A DNA stretch of 64,000 nucleotides. Origin: Nocardioides sp. (GTDB lineage Bacteria; Actinomycetota; Actinomycetes; Propionibacteriales; Nocardioidaceae). Under the pieces are notes generated by a model, which saw only the letters and a list, made by a program, of their open reading frames with translations, made no database searches and had not been told where the DNA came from. Positions within the stretch are counted from its first letter, which is position 1. Each line of letters begins with the position of its first letter. Shown one piece after another: positions 56,949-64,000 of the stretch. Made by a program: the position numbers and the translations under genes. The DNA is taken from assembly GCA_002729525.1 (NCBI GenBank), contig PBYI01000034.1, positions 81,854 to 145,853 of the forward strand, in the 5' to 3' direction.

Positions 56949-58565
56949 TCAGCCGACGTTGACCGCGTCCCAGGCGGCGGCGACGGTGGCGGCCTGGGTG
57001 CTGCCGGCGCCGTACAGGTCCTCGGCGGCGCTGATCGTGCCCTGGCGGGCCCCGGCGTAGTCGGTGCCGGAGGTGAAGTAGACCGTCAGCGCGCGGAACC
57101 AGATCTGCTGCGCCGCGTCGCGGCCGATGCCGGTGACGGTGGAGCCGTCGCAGGTCGGCGAGTCGTGGGCGACGCCGTTGATGGTCTTGGCGCCCGAGCC
57201 CTCGGCGAGCAGGTAGAAGAAGTGGTTGCCGACGCCCGAGGAGTAGTGGACGTCGAGGTTGCCGGTGGAGGAGTCGTAGCAGCTCTGCGAGGAGCCGTCC
57301 GAGGCCGGGTCGTCCATCCGGCGCAGGCCCTGGCCGGTGGCGTCGAACTGCTCACCGATCAGGTAGTCGGCCGGGTTGGCGGCGGTGCCGGAGAAGAACT
57401 CCACCATGGTGCCGAAGATGTCCGAGGTGGCCTCGTTGAGGCCGCCGGACTCGCCGGAGTAGGTGAGGTTGGCGGTGTTCTCGGTGACCCCGTGCGACAT
57501 CTCGTGGCCGGCCACGTCGAGCGACACGAGCGGGCCGTAGCGGTTGCCGTCGCCGTCGCCGTACGTCATCTTCTCGCCGTCCCAGAAGGCGTTGACGTAG
57601 TCGCTGCCGTAGTGGACGCGGCTCGGGGCGCCGGTGCCGTCACCGAAGATGCCGGCGCGACCGTGCACCTCGGAGAAGTAGTCGTAGGTCTCCGCGCCGC
57701 CGTAGTGGGCGTCGACCGCAGCCGTCTCGCGGTTGCCGGTGGTGCCGTCGCCGAAGCTGGTGTCGCTGCTGACGAACGCGACGCCGTTGGTGCAGCGCAT
57801 GCCGAGCAGCTGGCAGGCGAACGAGTCGGTCTTGTTCTGCATGTCGGTGGTGGCCGCGCCGCCGCGCTCCACGTCGGTGAGCGTGTAGCCGCCGGACGTG
57901 GTGTCGATCGTCAGCGGGACGGTGCCGTTGTAGAGCGACTGGCCCTCGCCGTCCACGGTGTGGATGCCCTCGACGCGACGGAGCACCTCGCCGGTGCGGG
58001 CGTCGACGTACGTCGTGAGCCGGCTGGGGGTGCCGTCGGCCTGCACGCCGGTGCTGAGCACGGCCCAGGCCAGTCGCGGGGTGGCGCCGTACGCGTCGAC
58101 GACCAGGTCGGGCGTGGCACCCTCGGCGAGCGCCAGGTCGGAGAGGCCGCGCAGGTCGCGGGCCGGAGCGACGGCGCTGCGACCGGCCGCGGCAGCGCGC
58201 ACGGACGGCTTGGTGCCGAGGCTGAGCGGGCCGGCGAGGGTCTGGCTCACGCCTTCGAGGGCGGAGTCGGCGTCCTGGTGGACCACGAGGTCGCCGCCGA
58301 CCACCGGGAGCCCGCGGTAGGTGCGCTCCATGCGCACGTGGGTGCTGCCGTCGGCGTCGCGGACGGTGTCGGTGACCGCGAGGTCGCCTGCCGTGGACTG
58401 ACGTCCGACGCCGGGGTGCGCCACGAGAGCGGCCACGGCGTCGCGCGCGGCGGCACCGGGGTCGTCCGCGGGAGCGGCCGAGGCGGGACTGGAGGAGGTA
58501 AGGGGCATCGCGGCGACCGCGGCGAGCGAGACGGCTGCGAGTGCCAGGCCCGAGGGCTTGCGCAT
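56949..58565 (-). CDS. Secreted M4-family (thermolysin-like) metallopeptidase
   Basis: This 538-residue protein has a signal peptide (1-30), an FTP and propeptide region (about 40-210) and a mature thermolysin-type domain. The zinc motif is GHEMSHGV (His354, Glu355, His358) with the third ligand Glu378 in SGGLNEATSDIFG. A later HFFYLLAEGSG and YAGARQGTISAAEDLYG complete the family. It is a general extracellular protease. A Cys pair (251, 258) in an inserted loop may be a disulphide. Long inverted repeats lie before its ATG. Confidence 0.95.
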   Translation of the reverse strand: MRKPSGLALAAVSLAAVAAMPLTSSSPASAAPADDPGAAARDAVAALVAHPGVGRQSTAGDLAVTDTVRDADGSTHVRMERTYRGLPVVGGDLVVHQDADSALEGVSQTLAGPLSLGTKPSVRAAAAGRSAVAPARDLRGLSDLALAEGATPDLVVDAYGATPRLAWAVLSTGVQADGTPSRLTTYVDARTGEVLRRVEGIHTVDGEGQSLYNGTVPLTIDTTSGGYTLTDVERGGAATTDMQNKTDSFACQLLGMRCTNGVAFVSSDTSFGDGTTGNRETAAVDAHYGGAETYDYFSEVHGRAGIFGDGTGAPSRVHYGSDYVNAFWDGEKMTYGDGDGNRYGPLVSLDVAGHEMSHGVTENTANLTYSGESGGLNEATSDIFGTMVEFFSGTAANPADYLIGEQFDATGQGLRRMDDPASDGSSQSCYDSSTGNLDVHYSSGVGNHFFYLLAEGSGAKTINGVAHDSPTCDGSTVTGIGRDAAQQIWFRALTVYFTSGTDYAGARQGTISAAEDLYGAGSTQAATVAAAWDAVNVG

Positions 58566-58610
58566 CTGGTGCTGGTCCTTCGTGTGAGGGAGCGGTGGGA
58601 CTCAGCGACC

Positions 58611-58678
58611 CTGCCACTGGTCCAGACCAGTCGTGGACCGGTGGCAGACCTCAGGTTCGTGCGCTGCAGGAACCTGCA
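58611..58678. promoter_or_regulatory. Inverted repeats upstream of the M4 peptidase
   Basis: First: CTGCCACTGGTCCA (58611-58624) pairs with TGGACCGGTGGCAG (58634-58647) at 13 of 14 positions, with an inner CTGGTC-CA-GACCAG. Second: TGCAGG-AA-CCTGCA (58665-58678). They lie 46-113 bases before the start codon and may be operators or leader hairpins for this secreted protease. Confidence 0.4.
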
Positions 58679-58713
58679 ACGCCCTCCAGGGAACCCTCCC
58701 GACCCCGGTACGG

Positions 58714-58736
58714 CGGCGCCGGTACTGCCGGCGCCG
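58714..58736 (-). terminator. Hairpin after dapB
   Basis: Nine-base arms (58714-58722 and 58728-58736, CGGCGCCGG and complement) around TACTG, starting 6 bases beyond the dapB stop. Confidence 0.55.
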
Positions 58737-58741
58737 GGGCG

Positions 58742-59534
<793 letters not shown>

Positions 59535-59541
59535 AAGAGCC

Positions 59542-60063
59542 ATGGTGCTGCAGCAACAGATCCCGGCGCGGATCCGGTGGGCGGTGGACTTCATGGATCC
59601 ACAGGCCGACGACTCGGTCCTCGAGATCGGCTGCGGACCCGGTGCGGGCGCCGAGCTGATCTGCTCGAGGCTCACCGGGAACGGCAAGCTGTTCGCGATC
59701 GACCGCTCCGAGTCGGGCGTCGACCGGACCAAGCGTCGGTGCGCTCAGTACGTCGAGGCCAAGAAGCTCACCGTGCGCCAGATCGACCTCGCCACCCTGC
59801 GGGTGCCGGTGAAGCGGCTCAACAAGGTCTACGCCTTCAACGTCAACCTGTTCTGGGTGCGCGACTGCGCCGACGAGGTGGCGCTGCTGCACGAGCGGGT
59901 GCTGCCCGGCGGGGCGGTGTTCCTGTTCTTCGAGGCCACCCGGCGCGACCAGGTGCCCGAGATCATCCGGAAGGCCTCCGAGTCGCTGCGCGACGGCGGC
60001 TTCCGGGTGTCGGTGGTCGACAACAAGCAGCCGGCGGTCGTCGGCATCATCGGTCGGCGCTGA
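59542..60063 (+). CDS. SAM-dependent methyltransferase
   Basis: This 173-residue class I methyltransferase has the SAM-binding motif I VLEIGCGPGAGAELICSRL, motif II acidic LFAIDRSESGVDRTKRRC, and YAFNVNLFWVRDCADEVALLHERVLPGGAVFLFFEA as post-motif region. It has no signal or membrane segment. The substrate is unknown; small-molecule or lipid methylation are both possible. It converges on the M16 peptidase gene 65 bases away. Confidence 0.88.
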   Translation: MVLQQQIPARIRWAVDFMDPQADDSVLEIGCGPGAGAELICSRLTGNGKLFAIDRSESGVDRTKRRCAQYVEAKKLTVRQIDLATLRVPVKRLNKVYAFNVNLFWVRDCADEVALLHERVLPGGAVFLFFEATRRDQVPEIIRKASESLRDGGFRVSVVDNKQPAVVGIIGRR

Positions 60064-60128
60064 GCCTGCGGGGGCCGGCGCGGGCGGTGCGCCCTGCGTC
60101 GCTCCGACGCCGACTCCGTCACCAGGAT

Positions 60129-61463
60129 CTACTCCCCCGGCCCCACCAGCGCCAGCAGCTCGGGGCCCCCCAACAGCTCCGCCGCCACGGCCCGTACGTC
60201 GTCCAGGGTCACCGCGTCCACGCGGGCGAGCACCTCGTCGACGCCCAGCAGCTCCTCGCGGAGCAGCTCGGACTTGCCCAGCCGGAGCATCCGGGAGGCG
60301 GAGTCCTCGAGACCGAGCACGAGCCCGCCGCGCAGTTGACCCTGGCCACGGGCGAGCTCCTCGGCGTCGAGGCCATGCTCCGCGACCTGTGCGAGCTCGG
60401 CCCGCACGGTCTCCAGGACGGCGTCGACGCGACCCGGTAGGCAGCCGACGGACACGCCCACGAGGCCGGAGTCGGCGTAGTGGTCGGCGAAGGAGTAGAC
60501 GGAGTAGGCGAGCCCGCGGCGCTCACGCACCTCCTGGAAGAGTCGGCTGGACGTACCGCCACCGAGCGCGGTGTTGAGCACACCGAGGGCGAACCTCCGC
60601 TCGTCGCCACGGGGCAGACCGGGGTGTGCCAGCACCAGGTTGACCTGCTCGAAGGCGCGGGTGGCCGAGACCTGCCCCGACGCCACCTCCAGGCGCTGCG
60701 AGACAGGAACGGGCGTGCGCGGCGGCGCGGTGCCGTCGAGGAAGCCCGCACGGGCGAAGGCCTGCGACACCAGCGACACGACGGTGTCGTGGTCCAGGCT
60801 GCCCGCGACGGCCACGACGGTGGACGGCGCGCGGTAGTGCTCGTCGTAGAAGGCGGCGACCTGGTCGCGGGTGAGCGCCTCGATCGACTCCTCGGTGCCC
60901 GCGATCGGGCGGCCCAGCGGCGTACGACTGCCCCAGGCGAGCTCGGCGAGCAGGTTGTGGACGACGTCGTCGGGGTCGTCGTCGTGCATCGCGATCTCGT
61001 CGAGGATCACGTCGCGCTCGGCCTCGACGTCGTGCTCGGCGACCAGCGACGAGGTGATCATGTCGCCGAGGACGTCGACGGCCAGCGGCAGGTCCTCGTC
61101 GAGGACCCGCGCGTGGAAGCAGGTGTACTCCTTGGCGGTGAAGGCGTTGAGCTCACCGCCGACGGAGTCGAGCTGGGCGGAGATGTCCATCGCCGACCGC
61201 TCGTGGGTGCCCTTGAAGAGCAGGTGCTCCAGGAAGTGCGAGCAGCCGTGCAGCTCGTCGGACTCGTGGCGGGAGCCGACGCCCACCCACACGCCGACGG
61301 TGGCGGAGCGGGCCCCGGGGACGGCCTCGGTGATGATCCGCAGACCCGACGGCAGGACCGTACGACGTACGGCGTCGGCCGACCCGGCGTCGCGGGAGGG
61401 CCGGCCGGAGGCGACCGGGCGCTCGTGCTCCTGCTGCTGGTGCTGCTGGTGCTGCTCGTGCAT
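60129..61463 (-). CDS. M16-family zinc peptidase (mitochondrial processing peptidase-like)
   Basis: This 444-residue protein carries the inverted zinc motif HFLEH (His76, Glu79, His80) in GCSHFLEHLLFKGT, with the distal ligand Glu156 in AERDVILDEIAMH. Two homologous M16 halves are present (about 30-230 and 240-440). The first 20 residues (MHEQHQQHQQQEHERP) are His/Gln-rich low complexity. It is cytosolic, directly downstream of pnp, an arrangement seen in many Gram-positive bacteria. The substrate is unknown; a housekeeping peptide or regulator role is likely. Confidence 0.92.
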   Translation of the reverse strand: MHEQHQQHQQQEHERPVASGRPSRDAGSADAVRRTVLPSGLRIITEAVPGARSATVGVWVGVGSRHESDELHGCSHFLEHLLFKGTHERSAMDISAQLDSVGGELNAFTAKEYTCFHARVLDEDLPLAVDVLGDMITSSLVAEHDVEAERDVILDEIAMHDDDPDDVVHNLLAELAWGSRTPLGRPIAGTEESIEALTRDQVAAFYDEHYRAPSTVVAVAGSLDHDTVVSLVSQAFARAGFLDGTAPPRTPVPVSQRLEVASGQVSATRAFEQVNLVLAHPGLPRGDERRFALGVLNTALGGGTSSRLFQEVRERRGLAYSVYSFADHYADSGLVGVSVGCLPGRVDAVLETVRAELAQVAEHGLDAEELARGQGQLRGGLVLGLEDSASRMLRLGKSELLREELLGVDEVLARVDAVTLDDVRAVAAELLGGPELLALVGPGE

Positions 61464-61496
61464 GGGGTGCTGCCTCGCGATCGAGGGAGAAAAGGG

Positions 61497-61538
61497 CGCC
61501 GGCCCGCCCGCGTCACGGGGACGTCGGGCGGGCCGGCG
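61497..61538 (-). terminator. Hairpin between pnp and the M16 gene
   Basis: Perfect 14-base arms (61497-61510 and 61525-61538, CGCCGGCCCGCCCG and complement) around a 14-base loop, in the 83-base gap between pnp and the M16 gene. It may partly end the pnp message. Confidence 0.6.
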
Positions 61539-61546
61539 GGACGAGC

Positions 61547-63772
61547 TCAGGCGTCGGCGGTCTCGCCGGACTCGGCGGAGGCGTCCGAGGACTCCTCCAC
61601 GACCGGGACCAGCGAGAGCTTGCCGCGGTCGTCGATCTCGGCGATCTGGACCTGGACCTTCTGGCCGACCGACACGACGTCCTCGACGTTCTCGACGCGA
61701 GCGCCACCCGCGAGGGCGCGCAGCTTCGAGATGTGCAGGAGGCCGTCCTTGCCGGGCAGCAGCGAGACGAACGCACCGAAGTTCGTCGTCTTCACCACGG
61801 TGCCGAGGTAGCGCTCGCCGACCTCGGGCATCGTCGGGTTGGCGATCGCGTTGATCGCCGACCGTGCGGCCTCGGCGGACTCGCCGTTGGTGGCACCGAT
61901 GTAGATCGTGCCGTCGTCCTCGATGGAGATCGAGGCCTCGGTGTCGTCCTGGATCTGGTTGATCACCTTGCCCTTGGGACCGATGACCTCGCCGATCTTG
62001 TCGACGGGGATCTTGATGGTGATGATCCGCGGCGCGGTGGGCGACATCTCCTCGGGGGCGTCGATGGCCTCGGCCATGACGTCGAGGATGGCGTGGCGGG
62101 CGTCGCGCGCCTGGGTCAGCGCCGCGGCCAGGACCTCGGCGGGGATGCCGTCGAGCTTGGTGTCCAGCTGCAGGGCGGTGACGAAGTCACGCGTGCCGGC
62201 GACCTTGAAGTCCATGTCGCCGAAGGCGTCCTCGGCACCGAGGATGTCGGTCAGCGCGACGTACTGCGTCTGGCCGTCGATCTCGCCGGAGACCAGGCCC
62301 ATCGCGATGCCCGCGACGGGAGCCTTCAGCGGGACGCCGGCCTGGAGCAGCGAGAGGGTCGAGGCGCAGACCGAGCCCATCGAGGTCGAGCCGTTGGAGC
62401 CCATGGCCTCGGAGAGCTGGCGGATCGCGTAGGGGAACTCCTCGCGGTCCGGCAGCACCGGCAGGAGCGCGCGGCGGGCGAGCGCACCGTGGCCGACCTC
62501 GCGGCGCTTCGGGGAGCCCACACGGCCGGTCTCGCCGGTAGAGAACGGCGGGAAGACGTACTTGTGCATGTACCGGCGGTGCTTCTCCGGCGACAGCGTG
62601 TCGAGCTGCTGCTCCATCTTGAGCATGTCGAGGGTGGTGACGCCCAGGATCTGGGTCTCGCCACGCTCGAACAGCGCCGAGCCGTGCACCCGCGGGATCA
62701 CGCCGACCTCGGCGTGCAGCGGACGGATGTCGGCCAGGCCGCGGCCGTCGATGCGGACCTTCTCGCGGAGGATGTTCTCGCGGACGACGTCCTTGTTGAC
62801 CGAGCGGAACGCCGCGCCGATCTCCTTCTCGCGACCCTCGAACTGGCCGGCGAGGCTCTCCAGGAGCCCGTCCTTGAGGTCGTCGGTGCGGTCCTGACGC
62901 TCCTGCTTGTCGGCGATCTTCATCGCGGCGACCAGGTCGGCGCGCACGGCCGCGTCGACGGCGGCGTAGACGTCGTCCTCGTAGTCGAGGAAGACGGGGA
63001 ACTCCTGGACCGGCTTCGCGGCGGCGTTGGCCAGCTCGGTCTGGGCCTCGACGAGCTGCTTGATGAACGGCTTGGCGGCCTCGAGACCGCTCGCGACGAC
63101 CTCCTCGTTGGGCGCCTGGGTGCCGGAGCGGACCAGGCCGAAGGCCTGCTCGGTCGCCTCGGCCTCGACCATCATGATGGCGACGTCGCCGGTGTCGGTG
63201 ACGCGGCCGGCCACGACCATGTCGAAGACGGCGTCCTCGAGCTGGCTGTGGGTCGGGAAGGCGACCCACTGGCCGTTGATGAGGGCGACGCGGACGCCGC
63301 CGACCGGGCCGGAGAACGGCAGGCCGGAGAGCTGGGTCGACATCGACGCGGCGTTGATCGCCAGCACGTCGTACGGGGTGTCGGGCTCGAGGGCCATGAC
63401 GGTGATGACGACCTGGACCTCGTTGCGCAGACCCTTCTTGAAGGTCGGGCGCAGCGGGCGGTCGATGAGGCGGCAGGTGAGGATCGCGTCCTCGCCCGGA
63501 CGACCCTCGGACCGGAAGAACGAGCCGGGGATCTTGCCCGCGGCGTACATCCGCTCCTCGACGTCGATCGTCAGGGGGAAGAAGTCGAAGTGGTCCTTGG
63601 GGTGCTTGCCGGCCGTGGTGGCGCTCAGCAGCATCGTGTCGTCGTCGAGGTAGGCCGTGACGGCGCCAGCGGCCTGGCGGGCCAGGAGGCCGGTCTCGAA
63701 CTTGACGGTGCGGGTGCCGTAGGAGCCGTTGTCGATGACGGTCTCGACGGCGGAGATGACGGGTTCGGTCAC
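61547..63772 (-). CDS. pnp: Polyribonucleotide nucleotidyltransferase
   Basis: This 741-residue PNPase degrades RNA from the 3' end using phosphate. Two RNase PH domains are seen (residues about 10-230 and 330-570, the second with [14 protein letters not shown] and [23 protein letters not shown]), then KH ([39 protein letters not shown]) and S1 ([31 protein letters not shown]) domains, and an acidic tail. GTG 63772 gives the normal N-terminus. It lies downstream of a likely rpsO terminator. In actinobacteria it also affects (p)ppGpp-linked RNA turnover. Confidence 0.97.
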   Translation of the reverse strand: MTEPVISAVETVIDNGSYGTRTVKFETGLLARQAAGAVTAYLDDDTMLLSATTAGKHPKDHFDFFPLTIDVEERMYAAGKIPGSFFRSEGRPGEDAILTCRLIDRPLRPTFKKGLRNEVQVVITVMALEPDTPYDVLAINAASMSTQLSGLPFSGPVGGVRVALINGQWVAFPTHSQLEDAVFDMVVAGRVTDTGDVAIMMVEAEATEQAFGLVRSGTQAPNEEVVASGLEAAKPFIKQLVEAQTELANAAAKPVQEFPVFLDYEDDVYAAVDAAVRADLVAAMKIADKQERQDRTDDLKDGLLESLAGQFEGREKEIGAAFRSVNKDVVRENILREKVRIDGRGLADIRPLHAEVGVIPRVHGSALFERGETQILGVTTLDMLKMEQQLDTLSPEKHRRYMHKYVFPPFSTGETGRVGSPKRREVGHGALARRALLPVLPDREEFPYAIRQLSEAMGSNGSTSMGSVCASTLSLLQAGVPLKAPVAGIAMGLVSGEIDGQTQYVALTDILGAEDAFGDMDFKVAGTRDFVTALQLDTKLDGIPAEVLAAALTQARDARHAILDVMAEAIDAPEEMSPTAPRIITIKIPVDKIGEVIGPKGKVINQIQDDTEASISIEDDGTIYIGATNGESAEAARSAINAIANPTMPEVGERYLGTVVKTTNFGAFVSLLPGKDGLLHISKLRALAGGARVENVEDVVSVGQKVQVQIAEIDDRGKLSLVPVVEESSDASAESGETADA

Positions 63773-63948
63773 GTGGTGTCTTCCTGTGCGCGGGCGATCC
63801 GCGTGGGACCCGAGCCGTGGCCGGTCTTCGATCGAGGCCCGCAGCGCTCCCGACCCGAGGTCGAGGGAGGTCTGAGAGCCACTACCGAGGACCGGGCCGA
63901 CGTGGCGGCGCGGATCGCTCCTGTGATTTCTGGTGTGGGCCCAATGTA

Positions 63949-63984
63949 GAGGGAGGGACCCACCATCAGGTGAGTCCCTCCCTC
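63949..63984 (-). terminator. Hairpin between rpsO (probable) and pnp
   Basis: Arms GAGGGAGGGAC (63949-63959) and GTCCCTCCCTC (63974-63984), with an inner CACC/GGTG pair. On the minus strand it is followed by TACATT. It would partly end a transcript from the right-hand side; the 217 bases to pnp hold its leader and no other gene. Confidence 0.6.
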
Positions 63985-63989
63985 GCGTG

Positions 63990-64000
63990 TCAGCGGCGCA
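63990..64000 (-). CDS. Probable 3' end of rpsO (last codons only)
   Basis: On the minus strand the window edge reads CGC CGC TGA in one frame, giving an Arg-Arg-stop end 6 bases before the hairpin. Many S15 proteins end in Arg-Arg and rpsO usually stands just before pnp. With three codons visible this rests on gene order only. Confidence 0.3.

Noticed and set aside
61733..63949. 738-codon plus-strand open frame
   Set aside because: Exact shadow of pnp on the other strand; PNPase motifs are complete.

Overview
The window is a high-G+C actinobacterial chromosome segment, most like Nocardioides or another Nocardioidaceae member. The evidence is the dense, strongly G+C-biased coding, frequent GTG and some TTG starts, an actinobacterial bcc-aa3 respiratory cluster, the PspA-PspAA-HtpX-PspAB set, DUF3043, and an Flp/Tad pilus locus. 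Nearly every base is explained by chromosomal genes. I see no phage, insertion sequence, tRNA, rRNA or CRISPR array.

Layout. 1-4184: a conserved protein running off the left edge, a flavin-reductase-like protein, a PlsC acyltransferase, a GNAT protein, and a divergent carboxylesterase plus small membrane protein. 4121-8173 (minus): a tight SRPBCC - ArsA-like ATPase - CxxC protein - ROK kinase - ROK kinase operon. 8308-10188: an AMP-forming acyl-CoA ligase with an abnormal A3 loop. 10437-19803: a Tad pilus locus (CpaB, CpaE, CpaF/TadA, a vWA-TadB fusion, TadC), then a NarL-type two-component system and two Flp pilins. 19808-22046: a membrane-anchored gluzincin protease and an NlpC/P60 hydrolase. 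22147-24135: a small CxxC protein and a DEDDh exonuclease fused to a UvrC-like half. 24160-28561: glycosyltransferases, DUF2142 and DUF2304 proteins, partly of lower G+C.

28596-41474: an AsnC ligand-binding-domain protein, TrpD, a receiver-like protein, a CtaG-like assembly factor, CtaE-QcrC-QcrA-QcrB, an LLM oxidoreductase, a lipoprotein L,D-transpeptidase and CtaC-CtaD-CtaF. This is most of the terminal respiratory chain. 41597-48307: cysteine desulfurase and TusA, a PfkB kinase, a small CxxC gene, ErpA, glycerate kinase, GNAT, and NadA (an Fe-S enzyme). 48332-52387: a GAF histidine kinase and the envelope-stress operon pspA-pspAA-htpX-pspAB. 52508-64000: DUF3043, aldo/keto reductase, GNAT, AzlCD exporter, secreted CHAP and M4 peptidases, DapB, a methyltransferase, an M16 peptidase, PNPase, and probably the last codons of rpsO.

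The gene order from PlsC to glycerate kinase follows, from memory, the Mycobacterium tuberculosis Rv2182c-Rv2205c block. The Tad locus and the glycosyltransferase cluster look like insertions into that backbone. Many genes have a -10-like hexamer 6-8 bases before the start codon, so leaderless transcription is probably common. The most interesting signals are the vWA-TadB fusion with its pilin-region hairpins and palindrome, the damaged adenylate-forming motif, a 24-bp divergent promoter with overlapping -10 boxes, a recurring TCGTACATGTACGA palindrome, and tandem repeats inside the psp operon and downstream of qcrB. All functional calls come from reading motifs by eye; no database search was run.
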